A stretch of 64,000 nt of DNA, from contig NZ_JAPEOB010000002.1 in NCBI RefSeq assembly GCF_026341775.1, forward strand, positions 1,240,001 to 1,304,000, in the 5' to 3' direction. Below, piece after piece: positions 36,473 through 47,335 of the stretch. Made by a program: the position numbers and the translations under genes. The notes under the pieces were generated by a model. The model made no database searches. It had not been told where the DNA came from and saw only the letters and a program-made list of their open reading frames with translations. Every line of letters begins with the position of its first letter. Position 1 is the first letter of the stretch. The DNA is from Streptomyces sp. NBC_00654 (GTDB lineage Bacteria; Actinomycetota; Actinomycetes; Streptomycetales; Streptomycetaceae).

Positions 36473-38365
36473 ATGGACATCGGCACGCAGGGCGCACAGG
36501 CCCCGGCCGACCTCGCCTGGCTGCGCGGCGTGGACGCCTACACCATGGGCGCGTATCCGCAGGCCGAGGAGGAGTTCAGAACCGCGGTGCGGTTCGATCC
36601 CGGCATGGCGGACGGCTGGCTCGGACTGCACGCGCTGCGCATCGACACCACCACGGCGCTGCTGCGCATGTACCGCCACCGCGAGCGTTTCGGCGAGCAG
36701 CGCTCCCGTCATCGCCGCACACTCAACTCCTGGTACTGGCTGGGCTGGTGGGTCCAGCCGGTGCTGGAGAGCCCGCGCGATCTGCTGCTCGCGCACGCCT
36801 CGCACTGGCTGGACGGCCGCCATGTGCCGGAGCTGGACCGGGCGCTGGCCGGGCTGCCCCCGGTCGACACGGACCCGCAGGTGCGGTTCCTGCACGCCTG
36901 CCGCTCCTATCTCGTCAAGGACTGGGACCAGCTCGTCCGCAACACCGAGCAGCTCGTCGACGATCCGATGCTCGGCATCGAGGCCGGACTCTTCGGCGGC
37001 ATGGCGCGGGTACGCATGGAGATGTACGGACAGGCCGAACCGCTCCTCTCGGCCGCCCTGATGCGCTGCCGCAGCGAACAGCCGCAGCGCAAGGAGCTGC
37101 GCTACTGGCTGGCGAGGGCCCACGAGGGGACGGGGCGCAGCGCCGCCGCCCTGCCGCTCTACCGTGCGGTGCACCGCGTCGATCCGGCCTTCATGGACAC
37201 CTCCGCCCGGCTCGCGGCGATCTCCGAGGGCGACGGGTACGACGAATCGGCGGATCTGGCCTCCGTGTCACTGACCGGGTTCGGCGCGGACGCCACCGGC
37301 GCGGAACCCCAGCCGGAGGCCGACTCCCCGCTCGGCACCGAGCTCGTGGAGGGCAGGGAGCCGTGGCCGGACGCGGAACCGGTGGCCGCCGCGCCACCGC
37401 CGGTCGAGGGCGTACGGCACAAGGCCGCGGGAGCGCCGAGGGCGACCGCGTTCCCCGCCGGGCCCAGTGATCCCGTGCTGCTGGCCCGCGCGCTGGCGGA
37501 ACTGGAGCGCATGGTCGGCCTGGAACCGGTCAAACGCCAGGTCAAGGCCCTGTCCGCGCAGCTGAACATGGCGCGGCTGCGGGCCGAGCAGGGGCTGCCC
37601 GTCCAGCCCCCGAAGCGCCACTTCGTCTTCTCCGGCCCCTCCGGCACCGGCAAGACCACCGTGGCCCGCATTCTGGGCCGGGTCTTCTACGCGCTGGGCC
37701 TGCTCGGCGGCGACCATCTGGTCGAGGCCCAACGGGCCGACCTGGTCGGCGAGTTCCTGGGGCAGACGGCGGTCAAGGCCAATGAGCTGATCGACTCGGC
37801 GCTCGGCGGGGTGCTCTTCGTGGACGAGGCGTACAGCCTGTCCAACTCGGGCTACAGCAAGGGCGACGCGTACGGCGACGAGGCGCTTCAGGTTCTTCTG
37901 AAGCGGGCCGAGGACAACCGGGACCATCTCGTCGTCATCCTCGCGGGCTACCCGGAGGGCATGGACCGGCTGCTCGCCACCAATCCCGGGCTCTCCTCCC
38001 GCTTCACCAGCCGGGTGGACTTCCCGAGCTACCGCCCCCTGGAGCTCACCGCGATCGGCGGGGTGCTGGCCGCCGAGAACGGCGATGTGTGGGACGAGGA
38101 GTCGGTGGACGAGCTGCGCAGCATCAGCGGGCATGTCGTCGACCAGGGCTGGATCGACGAGCTGGGCAACGGCCGCTTCCTGCGGACGCTGTACGAGAAG
38201 AGCTGCGCGTACCGGGATCTGCGGCTGTCGGGGTACGCGGCCATGCCGACGCGTGACGATCTGGCGACGCTGCGGCTGCCCGATCTGATGCAGGCGTACG
38301 GAGAGGTGCTCTCGGGGCGGGGTCCGGTGGACCGGGGACCGCAGCAGGAGCCGGGGGCCGGCTGA
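36473..38365 (+). CDS. EccA-like AAA+ ATPase (CbxX/CfqX family)
   Basis: A 630-residue protein. The N-terminal half (about 1-260) is TPR-like helical (YPQAEEEFRTAVRFDPGMAD), followed by an acidic Pro/Ala linker. The C-terminal AAA+ domain has VFSGPSGTGKTTVARIL (Walker A), VLFVDEAYSL (Walker B), the sensor-like VVILAGYPEGMDRLL and the arginine-finger-like NPGLSSRFTSRVDF. This order is that of EccA of type VII (ESX) secretion systems. No ecc or WXG100 genes are near, so its partners are unknown. The ATG at 36473 follows GGGGGACCTG; upstream in-frame starts give longer unconserved N-termini. Confidence 0.85.
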   Translation: MDIGTQGAQAPADLAWLRGVDAYTMGAYPQAEEEFRTAVRFDPGMADGWLGLHALRIDTTTALLRMYRHRERFGEQRSRHRRTLNSWYWLGWWVQPVLESPRDLLLAHASHWLDGRHVPELDRALAGLPPVDTDPQVRFLHACRSYLVKDWDQLVRNTEQLVDDPMLGIEAGLFGGMARVRMEMYGQAEPLLSAALMRCRSEQPQRKELRYWLARAHEGTGRSAAALPLYRAVHRVDPAFMDTSARLAAISEGDGYDESADLASVSLTGFGADATGAEPQPEADSPLGTELVEGREPWPDAEPVAAAPPPVEGVRHKAAGAPRATAFPAGPSDPVLLARALAELERMVGLEPVKRQVKALSAQLNMARLRAEQGLPVQPPKRHFVFSGPSGTGKTTVARILGRVFYALGLLGGDHLVEAQRADLVGEFLGQTAVKANELIDSALGGVLFVDEAYSLSNSGYSKGDAYGDEALQVLLKRAEDNRDHLVVILAGYPEGMDRLLATNPGLSSRFTSRVDFPSYRPLELTAIGGVLAAENGDVWDEESVDELRSISGHVVDQGWIDELGNGRFLRTLYEKSCAYRDLRLSGYAAMPTRDDLATLRLPDLMQAYGEVLSGRGPVDRGPQQEPGAG

Positions 38366-38447
38366 GGGCCGGTCCGGGGCGCCGGGCCGCCGGTGCCTCC
38401 CGGGGTGCCGGAAACGCGCCGGGCCGCGCGCCGGGCGGTGTCCCCCT

Positions 38448-38480
38448 CACCGGACGGGCCTGATCCGCTCCCGTCCGGTG
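38448..38480. terminator. Bidirectional stem-loop between convergent genes
   Basis: CACCGGACGGG (38448-38458) pairs perfectly with CCCGTCCGGTG (38470-38480), and flanking C and G runs extend the stem past a one-base bulge. It separates the convergent EccA-like and CNNM/CBS genes. Confidence 0.75.
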
Positions 38481-38538
38481 GGGGAGGTCCGCACACGTCC
38501 GGCACCGGGTGTCACCGGGCCGTGTGCGGCGCTCCCCG

Positions 38539-39642
38539 TCAGGTCCGTCCCGCCAGGGTCTTCCGTCCCTGCTGGGCGGCCGGTACGTCCACCGTGCGGC
38601 GGGGTACCGAGACGCGGTGGGCCGGGTCGCGGACCTCTCCCACGAGCATCTCCAGGACGTCCTCCATGGCGACCAGGCCGAGCACCCGGCCCGACCCGTC
38701 GGCCACCTGGGCCAGATGGGTCGCGGCGCGGCGCATCACGGTCAGGGCGTCGTCGAGCGGCAGTTCGGCGCGCACCGTGGCCATGGGGCGCCAGATCTGC
38801 TGCGGGACGGCTCGGTCGCCGTCCTCCAGATCGAGGACGTCCTTGACGTGCAGGTAGCCCATGAAGGGGCCACCGCCCTCCGCGCAGACCGGGAAGCGCG
38901 AGTATCCGGTCCGCACGGTCAGCTCCTCGATGCGCCGCGGGGTGACGGAGGGGTCCACCGTCACCAGCGACGACCGCTCCAGGAGCACATCGGTGACCGG
39001 CCGGCTGCCCAGTCCGAGGGCGTCCTCCAGCCGTTCCTGTGCCTCCGGCTCCAGCAGTCCGGCCTGCCCGGAGTCCTCCACCAGCCGGTTGAGCTGCTCG
39101 CTGGTGAAGACGGCCTCGACCTCGTCCTTCGGCTCGACCCGGAAGAGCCGCAGCACCAGCCGGGCACAGGTGCCCAGTGCCGAGGTGACGGGGCGGCAGA
39201 GCCGGGCGAAGCCGACCAGTCCGGGGCTGAGCCACAGGGCGGTCCGCTCCGGAGCCGCCATCGCCAGGTTCTTCGGGACCATCTCGCCGATGACGAGGTG
39301 GAGGAAGACCACGGAGACGAGGGCCAGGGCGTAGCCGAGCGGATGGATGAGCCCCTCGGGGACCCGCGCCGCGTGGAAGACGGGTTCGAGGAGGTGGGCC
39401 ACGGTCGGCTCGGCGACGGCACCCAGGGTGAGTGAGCAGATGGTGATGCCGAACTGGGCGGCGGCCATCATCTGCGGCAGGTTCTCCAGTCCGTACAGGA
39501 CCTGGCGGGCCCGGCCCGATCCGCTCGCGGCGAGCGGTTCGACCTGGCTTCGGCGTACGGAGACGAGTGCGAACTCGGCGCCGACGAAGAAGCCGTTCGC
39601 CAGCACCAGGAGCCCGGCGAACAGCAGCTGGACCAGGCTCAT
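38539..39642 (-). CDS. CNNM/CBS-domain membrane protein (hemolysin C-like), short form
   Basis: A 367-residue protein with an N-terminal CNNM membrane domain (about three hydrophobic segments; GFFVGAEFALVSVRRS, MMAAAQFGITICSLTLG, IGEMVPKNLAMA). A tandem CBS pair follows from about residue 210 (LLERSSLVTVDPSVTPRRIEEL; GYLHVKDVLDLEDG). It lacks the C-terminal CorC/HlyC domain carried by its neighbour. Family members are linked to Mg2+ or Co2+ handling. Its ATG overlaps the stop of the longer paralogue (ATGA), so the two are translationally coupled and probably work as a heteromeric complex. Confidence 0.9.
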   Translation of the reverse strand: MSLVQLLFAGLLVLANGFFVGAEFALVSVRRSQVEPLAASGSGRARQVLYGLENLPQMMAAAQFGITICSLTLGAVAEPTVAHLLEPVFHAARVPEGLIHPLGYALALVSVVFLHLVIGEMVPKNLAMAAPERTALWLSPGLVGFARLCRPVTSALGTCARLVLRLFRVEPKDEVEAVFTSEQLNRLVEDSGQAGLLEPEAQERLEDALGLGSRPVTDVLLERSSLVTVDPSVTPRRIEELTVRTGYSRFPVCAEGGGPFMGYLHVKDVLDLEDGDRAVPQQIWRPMATVRAELPLDDALTVMRRAATHLAQVADGSGRVLGLVAMEDVLEMLVGEVRDPAHRVSVPRRTVDVPAAQQGRKTLAGRT

Positions 39643-41012
39643 CGCACGGCCTCCAGCAGCCCTCGTGCGGAGGGCGCCGCGGCCGCTGCCGTCCCGGCCG
39701 GGTCCGGCGTGCGGGTGAAGCGGACCTGTTCGGCGCGGTAATGGCCGACCTGACGGACGGAGATCCGCCAGCCGGGCAGTTCGGCGCGGTCCCCGGGGGC
39801 GGGGATGCGGCCGAGCAGATCGGCGACCAGTCCGGCCACGGTCTCGTACGGCCCGTCGGGTACTTCCAGGCCTATCCGGCGCAGGGTGAGGACCCGGCAG
39901 CTGCCCTCGGCGTCCCAGACGGTGCGGCCGTCGTCGCCGACGGCGGTGGCCAGCTCGGGCCGGTCGTCGCCCTCCGCGTCGTGCTCGTCGCGGACCTCGC
40001 CGACGAGCTCCTCGATGATGTCCTCAAGGGTGACGACTCCGGCGGTGCCGCCGTACTCGTCGACGACGACGGCGATCGGCTGCTCGTTGCGCAGTCGCTG
40101 GAGGAGCTGTTCGACGGGCAGGCTCTCCGGCACCAGGAGCGGTGGTACGGCGATCCGGCCGGCCTGTGTGCGCAGCCTCTCCCGGGCGGGGACGGCGAGG
40201 GCGTCCTTGAGATGGACCATGCCGACGACCTCGTCGATGCGGTCCCGGTAGACGGGAAAGCGGGAGAGGCCGGTGGCGCGGGTGAGGTTGAGGACGTCCG
40301 CCGCGGTCGCCGACGACTGGAGGGCGCTCACCCTCACCCGGGGCGTCATCACATGCTGGGCGGTGAGGCCCGCCAGTGACAGCGTCCGGACGAAGAGGTC
40401 GGCGGTGTCCTGTTCCAGGGTGCCGGCCCGCGCCGAGTGCCTGGCCAGTGAGACCAGTTCGCCCGGGGTACGGGCGGAGGCCAGCTCGTCGGTGGGCTCG
40501 ACGCCCAGCAGCCGCACCAGCCGGTTGGCGACGGTGTTCAGTGCGGTGATCACGGGCCGCAGCACGGCCGAGAAGAGGTGCTGGGGTCCGGCGACGAAGC
40601 GGGCGACCTGGAGCGGTCTGGAGACCGCCCAGTTCTTCGGTACGAGTTCGCCGATCACCATCTGGACGGCTGCGGCGAGCAGCATGCCGATGACCACGCT
40701 GACGCCGGGGGCGGCGCCTTCGGGCAGTCCGGCCGCGGTGAGGGGTCCGGCGAGCAGCTGGGCCAGTGCCGGTTCGGCGAGCATGCCGACGACCAGCGAG
40801 GTGATGGTGATGCCGAGCTGGGTGCCGGAGAGCTGGAAGGAGAGTTCTCGCAGGGCTTCGACGACAGTACGGGCCCGGCGGTCGCCCTCGGCGGCCGCGC
40901 GTTCGGCGTCCGGCCGCTCCACGGTGACGAGCCCGAATTCGGCTGCCACGAAGAATCCGTTGGCGAGGATGAGAAGGAATGCCGCGCTCAGAAGCAGCAG
41001 GGGGGTGGTCAT
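39639..41012 (-). CDS. CNNM/CBS/CorC-HlyC membrane protein (hemolysin C-like), long form
   Basis: A 457-residue paralogue of the downstream gene. The CNNM domain has GFFVAAEFGLVTVERP, FQLSGTQLGITITSLVVGML and VIGELVPKNWAVSRP. CBS domains follow (VMTPRVRVSALQSSATAADVL; VVDEYGGTAGVVTLEDIIEELVGEV). The C-terminal CorC/HlyC transporter-associated domain begins near residue 360 (GSCRVLTLRRIGLEVPDGPYETVAGLV). It is probably a divalent cation transporter or regulator in the cell membrane. It is transcribed with the short form and preceded by the terminator of the rib-his operon. Confidence 0.9.
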   Translation of the reverse strand: MTTPLLLLSAAFLLILANGFFVAAEFGLVTVERPDAERAAAEGDRRARTVVEALRELSFQLSGTQLGITITSLVVGMLAEPALAQLLAGPLTAAGLPEGAAPGVSVVIGMLLAAAVQMVIGELVPKNWAVSRPLQVARFVAGPQHLFSAVLRPVITALNTVANRLVRLLGVEPTDELASARTPGELVSLARHSARAGTLEQDTADLFVRTLSLAGLTAQHVMTPRVRVSALQSSATAADVLNLTRATGLSRFPVYRDRIDEVVGMVHLKDALAVPARERLRTQAGRIAVPPLLVPESLPVEQLLQRLRNEQPIAVVVDEYGGTAGVVTLEDIIEELVGEVRDEHDAEGDDRPELATAVGDDGRTVWDAEGSCRVLTLRRIGLEVPDGPYETVAGLVADLLGRIPAPGDRAELPGWRISVRQVGHYRAEQVRFTRTPDPAGTAAAAAPSARGLLEAVR

Positions 41013-41096
41013 GCCGCCGCCTCCTGGGAAGGGGCGGCGCAGGTACTACCGGACGATCCGTCCATTGCTGGAGGGAGTCACTCCTTGGGTCGCAGG

Positions 41097-41137
41097 AAAA
41101 GCCCCGCGGGCCCCTGAGGGCCCCTCTGGTGCGGGGC
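41097..41137 (-). terminator. Intrinsic terminator of the rib-his operon
   Basis: On the minus strand GCCCCGC (41137-41131) pairs with GCGGGGC (41107-41101), with GGGGCCC-type pairing inside, followed at once by TTTTCC. It lies about 65 bases after the last operon gene and is one of few hairpins here with a T run. Confidence 0.75.
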
Positions 41138-41200
41138 GGGGCGCCACAGGGCGCCGCCGCCCTCCAGAGTAATCAAGAAGAGGCCGGACCGGGCAGGGGC

Positions 41201-41677
41201 TCAGTCGTTCTCCGTGGCGGTGTCCGCTCCGGTGCCGTGGGTCTCGGCGAGGACGCGCAGCGCACGGGCGTCGCGAATGGCCTGCTTCTTGGCCATTCCG
41301 GGCTGGATGCCGAGGGCGGGCAGGCTGGTGCCGTCGCTGAGGTCGAGGAAGACCCAGGGGTCGCCGACCCGCAGGTTGACGCGGAGGATCTCCGCCCAGG
41401 CCAGCCTGCGGGTACGGGTGAGGTTGACGACGGTGACGCCGGTGTCGTCGGCGACCACCTTGGGCCTGCTGAGCAGGGCCAGGACGCCGAGGAACAGCGC
41501 GGCGACGAAGATGAAGCTGGTCCGCTCCCCCGGGTTCAGCTTCTCCAGGGTCAGGGCGATGACGGTGATGACGAGGAACATCGCCAGACCCACGGCCAGC
41601 AGGACCACCCGGGTGAGGGTGGGCCTGAAGGTGACCGGGAGGGCGGGCTGTTCGGGCCGGGGCGCGGACGCGGACAT
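41201..41677 (-). CDS. PH-domain-containing membrane protein
   Basis: A 158-residue protein. A Pro-rich N-terminus is followed by two hydrophobic segments (VVLLAVGLAMFLVITVIAL, FIFVAALFLGVLALL). A bacterial PH-like domain then begins PKVVADDTGVTVVNLTRTRRLAWAEILRVNL and continues WVFLDLSDGTSLPALG. The protein is probably membrane-anchored with a cytosolic PH domain. It is the last gene of the rib-his operon, 43 bases after hisG. Its role is unknown. The ATG at 41677 is used; a longer frame has no support. Confidence 0.85.
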   Translation of the reverse strand: MSASAPRPEQPALPVTFRPTLTRVVLLAVGLAMFLVITVIALTLEKLNPGERTSFIFVAALFLGVLALLSRPKVVADDTGVTVVNLTRTRRLAWAEILRVNLRVGDPWVFLDLSDGTSLPALGIQPGMAKKQAIRDARALRVLAETHGTGADTATEND

Positions 41678-41720
41678 CAGGGGCTCTTCTTGTCTGTCGG
41701 TGTTCTCGGTGCCCCTGCCG

Positions 41721-42569
41721 TCAGAGACGGCAGGCGTGGATGGCCGTGGTGAGGATGGCGCGGGCACCGAGCTCGTACAGGTCGTCCATGATCCGCTGCG
41801 CCTCCTTGGCGGCGACCATGGAACGGACGGCGACCCAGCCCTCGTGGTGCAGCGGGGAGATGGTCGGCGACTCCAGGCCCGGAGTGAGGGCCACCGCGCG
41901 CTCCAGGTGCTCGACGCGGCAGTCGTAGTCCATCATCACGTAGGAGCGGGCGACCAGGACGCCCTGGAGGCGGCGCAGGAACTGCTGCACCTTCGGGTCG
42001 TCCGCGGGGGCGCCGGTCCGCCGGATGACCACGGCCTCCGACGTCATGATCGGCTCGCCGATCACTTCGAGTCCGGCGTTGCGCAGGCTGGTTCCGGTCT
42101 CCACCACATCGGCGATGACCTGGGCGACCCCGAGCTCGATGGCGGTCTCGACGGCGCCGTCGAGGTGGACGACGGAGGCGTTGACGCCCGCGTCGGCCAG
42201 GTGCTTGGCGACGATGCCCTCGTAGGACGTGGCGATCGTCATGCCGTCGAAGTCCTGCGGGCCGTGGGCGGTGCCGGGCCTGGTGGCGTAACGGAAGGTG
42301 GAGCGGGCGAAGCCGAGCTGGAGGATCTCCTCGGCGTCGGCGCCGGAGTCCAGCAGCAGGTCACGTCCGGTGACGCCGATGTCGAGCCGGCCGGAGCTGA
42401 CGTAGATCGCGATGTCGCGGGGCCGCAGGTAGAAGAACTCGACCTCGTTCTCAGGGTCGACGAGAACGAGTTCCTTGGACTCCTTGCGCTGCTGGTATCC
42501 GGCCTCATGGAGCATCGCCATCGCAGGCCCGGAGAGTGAACCCTTGTTGGGGACGGCGATGCGCAGCAT
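41721..42569 (-). CDS. hisG: ATP phosphoribosyltransferase (long form)
   Basis: First enzyme of histidine synthesis, joining ATP and PRPP. 282 residues with RIAVPNKGSLSGPAMAML at the N-terminus, RPRDIAIYVSSGRLDIGVTGRDLL and the PRPP-site stretch SEAVVIRRTG. A C-terminal ACT-like regulatory domain ends HHEGWVAVRSMV and LTTAIHACRL. The presence of that domain marks the long HisG type, which is feedback-inhibited by histidine and does not need HisZ. It follows hisE by 62 bases and starts at the ATG at 42569. Confidence 0.97.
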   Translation of the reverse strand: MLRIAVPNKGSLSGPAMAMLHEAGYQQRKESKELVLVDPENEVEFFYLRPRDIAIYVSSGRLDIGVTGRDLLLDSGADAEEILQLGFARSTFRYATRPGTAHGPQDFDGMTIATSYEGIVAKHLADAGVNASVVHLDGAVETAIELGVAQVIADVVETGTSLRNAGLEVIGEPIMTSEAVVIRRTGAPADDPKVQQFLRRLQGVLVARSYVMMDYDCRVEHLERAVALTPGLESPTISPLHHEGWVAVRSMVAAKEAQRIMDDLYELGARAILTTAIHACRL

Positions 42570-42631
42570 GGGGTCAGGTCCTTTGGTGCGAAGGGGTGGG
42601 CTGTGCGGGACGTGCGGAAGCGGCGGTCGGC

Positions 42632-42904
42632 TCAGAGATGGGCGTAGACGTCGTCGAGGGAGATTCCGCGGGCGACCATCATCACCTGGACGTGGTACAG
42701 CAGCTGCGAGATCTCCTCGGCGGCGGCTTCCTTGCCCTCGTACTCGGCGGCCATCCAGACCTCGGCCGCCTCCTCGACGACCTTCTTGCCGATGGCGTGC
42801 ACTCCCTTGTCCACCAGTTCGGCGGTACGGGAGGTGGAGGGGTCGCCGTCGGCGGCCTTGAGCTGAAGCTCGGCGAAGAGCTCTTCGAAGGTTTTGTTCG
42901 CCAT
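42632..42904 (-). CDS. hisE: Phosphoribosyl-ATP diphosphatase
   Basis: A 90-residue all-alpha NTP-pyrophosphatase (MazG-like) enzyme that releases pyrophosphate from phosphoribosyl-ATP, the second step of histidine synthesis. Hallmarks are [40 protein letters not shown] with the paired Glu residues that bind Mg2+. It is monofunctional, not fused to HisI, as usual in actinomycetes. It is placed directly between ribH and hisG in the same operon. Confidence 0.97.
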   Translation of the reverse strand: MANKTFEELFAELQLKAADGDPSTSRTAELVDKGVHAIGKKVVEEAAEVWMAAEYEGKEAAAEEISQLLYHVQVMMVARGISLDDVYAHL

Positions 42905-42939
42905 GATGGTCCTTAGAATACGGGGTCGCCGGGCCGTCC

Positions 42940-43425
42940 TCAGCGCCAGGGTTCGCTGACGGCACGCAGGGTCGCGGCGGTGGCGACGGCCGCCGTGACC
43001 GCTTCGTGGCCCTTGTCCTCGTTGGACCCTTCGAGACCGGCCCGGTCCAGTGCCTGCTCCTCCGTGTCACAGGTCAGGACGCCGAATCCGACCGGGACCC
43101 CGGTGTCCACGGTGACCTGGGTGAGGCCGACGGTGACGCCCTGGGAGACGTACTCGAAGTGGGGGGTTCCGCCGCGGATGATGACGCCGAGGGCGACGAT
43201 CGCGTCGTAGCCCCGGCCCGCGAGGACCTTGGCGACGACGGGGAGTTCGAAGCTGCCGGGGACCCGGAGCAGGGTCGGCTCGTCGATGCCGAGTTCGTGC
43301 AGCGCGCGCAGGGCACCGTCGACGAGTCCGTCCATGATCTTCTCGTGCCACTGCGCGGCGACCACGGCCACCCGCAGGTCACCGCAGTTGCGTACGGACA
43401 GTTCGGGTGCGCCCTTGCCGCTCAT
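42940..43425 (-). CDS. ribH: 6,7-dimethyl-8-ribityllumazine synthase
   Basis: A 161-residue enzyme condensing the pyrimidine intermediate with 3,4-dihydroxy-2-butanone 4-phosphate to give the lumazine precursor of riboflavin. Motifs: [57 protein letters not shown] and [19 protein letters not shown], ending with the catalytic-His region of the family. It normally assembles into pentamers or icosahedra. It lies 55 bases after ribBA and just before hisE. Confidence 0.97.
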   Translation of the reverse strand: MSGKGAPELSVRNCGDLRVAVVAAQWHEKIMDGLVDGALRALHELGIDEPTLLRVPGSFELPVVAKVLAGRGYDAIVALGVIIRGGTPHFEYVSQGVTVGLTQVTVDTGVPVGFGVLTCDTEEQALDRAGLEGSNEDKGHEAVTAAVATAATLRAVSEPWR

Positions 43426-43480
43426 GTTTCTCCTACTGCTCGTTCCGTGGGTAACGGGAGGGGTGGTGGGGTGGTTCCGG

Positions 43481-44775
<1,295 letters not shown>

Positions 44776-44779
<4 letters not shown>

Positions 44780-45420
44780 GCCGTGGCTCCTTCCAGAGCG
44801 GGTGTCCGCGTACGCAGCCACCAGTCGCGCATGCCCCACAGGACGAGGGCGCCGTATACGACGTAGATGAGACCGGAGAAGGCGAGTCCGCTGTGGAAAT
44901 TGAGCGGTACGCCGACCAGGTCGACCAGGAGCCAGGCGAACCAGAACTCGACCATGCCGCGTGCCTGGGCGAGCATCGCCACGAGCGTGCCCGCGAAGAT
45001 GTAGGCGTCCGCCCACGGACTCCAGGACAGCGACGGGAACGCGGTGAAGAGACCGCCGACGGCCAGGGTGCCGAGGGCCGCGCCGCCGATCAGGTAGCCG
45101 CGCTCGCGCCAGGTGGCGAACCGTACGGCGATGCTGCCGTCCTGGGCCTGCCGCCTCCCGCGGGTCCACTGCTGCCAGCCCCAGACGGCGACGGCGATGA
45201 CCACCAGCTGCTTGCCGACGCTGCCCGCCTGATGCACGGAGACATTGGCCGCGACCAGGACGACGCCGGAGAGGAGCTGGGCGGGCCAGGTCCAGATGGA
45301 GCGCAGCCAGCCGAGGGTGAGCGCCGCCACCCCGATCGTGTTGCCGATCATGTCCGACCAGATGATGTGCTGTCCGAGGACGGTGAACGCCTCCGAGTTC
45401 AGCCAGGTGAGCGCGCTCAT
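44776..45420 (-). CDS. ribM: PnuC-family riboflavin transporter
   Basis: A 214-residue membrane protein with about six or seven hydrophobic segments and the PnuC motif region [17 protein letters not shown]. PnuC homologues inside actinomycete rib operons (RibM) import riboflavin by facilitated diffusion, and the position between ribE and ribBA is the same as in the described Streptomyces ribE-M-AB-H cluster. It overlaps its neighbours by four bases on both sides. An NMN transport role is less likely given context. Confidence 0.9.
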
Positions 45421-46073
45421 GTCACCGGCTCCCCGGGTTCCGGCACCATGCCCCCGGCCGCGCCGGGGGAAGCTCCCGGGACCGCGTTGGCGCCGAGCAG
45501 CCGCTCGACGTACTTCGCGATCACGTCCACCTCCAGGTTGACCGGGTCGCCCGGCTGCTTGATGCCGAGCGTGGTCAGGGCGAGAGTGGTGGGGATGAGG
45601 CTGATGGTGAAGTGGTCGGCCTCCGCGTCGACGACGGTCAGGCTCACACCGTCGACGGTGATGGAGCCCTTCTCCACCACGTAGCGGGTCAGCTCCGCGG
45701 GCAGGGAGATCTTCACGATCTCCCAGTTCTCGGAGACCCTGCGCTCGACGATGCGGCCGGTGCCGTCGACATGGCCCTGGACGATGTGTCCGCCGAGCCT
45801 GCCGCCGAGCGCCATGGGGCGCTCCAGGTTGACCCGGGAGCCGGTCGTGAGGGCGCCGAGGCTGGAGCGGTCGAGCGTCTCCGCCATCACGTCGGCCGTG
45901 AACTCGTGGTCGCCGAGGTCCACCACCGTGAGGCAGACACCGTTGACGGCGATGGAGTCACCGTGCTTGGCGCCCTCGGTGACGACGGGGCCCCGCAGGC
46001 GGAATCGGGAGGCGTCGTCGAGCTTCTCGACGGCGGTGACCTCACCCAGTTCTTCGACAATTCCGGTGAACAC
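45417..46073 (-). CDS. ribE: Riboflavin synthase (alpha subunit)
   Basis: A 218-residue enzyme dismutating two lumazine molecules to riboflavin and the pyrimidine. It begins [12 protein letters not shown] and has two homologous lumazine-binding barrels: the first with [14 protein letters not shown], the second starting [16 protein letters not shown] and with [15 protein letters not shown] Pro-rich tail follows. The GTG start directly abuts the ribD stop codon. Confidence 0.96.
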   Translation of the reverse strand: MFTGIVEELGEVTAVEKLDDASRFRLRGPVVTEGAKHGDSIAVNGVCLTVVDLGDHEFTADVMAETLDRSSLGALTTGSRVNLERPMALGGRLGGHIVQGHVDGTGRIVERRVSENWEIVKISLPAELTRYVVEKGSITVDGVSLTVVDAEADHFTISLIPTTLALTTLGIKQPGDPVNLEVDVIAKYVERLLGANAVPGASPGAAGGMVPEPGEPVT

Positions 46074-47174
46074 TCAGTTTCCCTTCCGAGCGGTGACAGG
46101 GACGGCGGTGACGCGCAGATCGGGGCCGATACGGACGGTCTCGGTCACTTCGAGGCGCAACGCCTGGGCGATGGTGGAGATTCCGGCGTCGGCGAGGGCG
46201 GACGGGCCCGCGCCGAGCAGGACGGGTGCGAGATAGCCGACGACCTTGTCGACCGTTCCCGCGGCGACGAAGGCACCGGCCAGTGTCGGCCCGCCTTCGA
46301 GGAGTACGGACCGGACACCGCGTGCGTGCAGGGCGGCGAGCAGGGCCGGCAGATCCAGGCCGGGCCCGGCGGCGGCCCGCGGCAGCCGCAGGACGGCCGC
46401 TTCGGGCAGGTGCGCGGCGGGGACGTCGTCCGCGACCGCGATCAGGGTGGGTGCCGTGTCGTCGAGGACGCGGGCGCCGGGCCCGACGGCGGTGGCCCCG
46501 GTGTCGACGACCACCCGCAGCGGCTGGGTGGCGCCCTTGATGCCGCGCGCCGCCAGCTGGGGGTCGTCGATACGTGCGGTGCCGGACCCGACGACCACGG
46601 CGTCGGCCTCGGCACGCAGCCGGTGGACGTCGGCGCGGGCCTCGGGCGAGGTGATCCAGCGGCTGGTGGTGTCGGCGGCGGCGATCCGGCCGTCGAGGGT
46701 GGCCGCGTACTTCCACAGGACGTACGGGCGGCCCAGCCGCACCGAGGTGAGCCAGGCCGCGTTGCCCGCCGCCGCCTCGTCGGCCAGGAGGCCCCCCGTC
46801 ACCTGGACCCCGGCCCGGCGCAGGGTCTCCGCGCCGCCGGTGGCCTGCGGGTCCGGGTCGCCGGCCGCGTACACGACGCGGCTGATCCCGGCGTCCAGGA
46901 GCGCCTGCGCGCAGGGGCCGGTGCGTCCGGTGTGGTTGCAGGGTTCGAGGGTGACGTAGGCGGTACCGCCCCGGGCCCGCCCGCCGGCCGCGCGCAGCGC
47001 GTGTATCTCGGCGTGCGGCCCTCCGGCGCGCTGGTGGAAGCCTTCTCCGGCCATCTCACCGGCGGCGTCGGCGATCACGCATCCGACGACCGGATTGGGG
47101 CTGGTGGAGCCGAGTCCGCGGGCTGCGAGCACGATCGCTCGGCGCATGGCGGTGGTGTCGGCTGCGGTGGCCAC
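46074..47174 (-). CDS. ribD: Bifunctional riboflavin deaminase/reductase
   Basis: A 366-residue enzyme for the second and third steps of the GTP branch. The N-terminal zinc deaminase domain has PHAEIHALRAAGGRARGG, YVTLEPCNHTGRTGPC and NPVVGCVI. The C-terminal reductase domain (from about residue 150) has RPYVLWKYAATLDGRIAA and LLEGGPTLAGAFV. It starts with GTG at 47174 behind AGGAGG. It is the first gene of the operon and lies behind the FMN riboswitch. Confidence 0.96.
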   Translation of the reverse strand: MATAADTTAMRRAIVLAARGLGSTSPNPVVGCVIADAAGEMAGEGFHQRAGGPHAEIHALRAAGGRARGGTAYVTLEPCNHTGRTGPCAQALLDAGISRVVYAAGDPDPQATGGAETLRRAGVQVTGGLLADEAAAGNAAWLTSVRLGRPYVLWKYAATLDGRIAAADTTSRWITSPEARADVHRLRAEADAVVVGSGTARIDDPQLAARGIKGATQPLRVVVDTGATAVGPGARVLDDTAPTLIAVADDVPAAHLPEAAVLRLPRAAAGPGLDLPALLAALHARGVRSVLLEGGPTLAGAFVAAGTVDKVVGYLAPVLLGAGPSALADAGISTIAQALRLEVTETVRIGPDLRVTAVPVTARKGN

Positions 47175-47335
47175 CGGGTCCTCCTGCCTCTTCGGGCACG
47201 GACTCCGGGGCCTGTCGATGACGACAGATGAAGCGGAACACCACGGGAACGCCGAAATCCGAGGACACGGACGCGGCTGTCCCGATGATCCGGAACACGC
47301 GTCCGCCTACGGCGGCGTACCTGTGACGACCCGCC

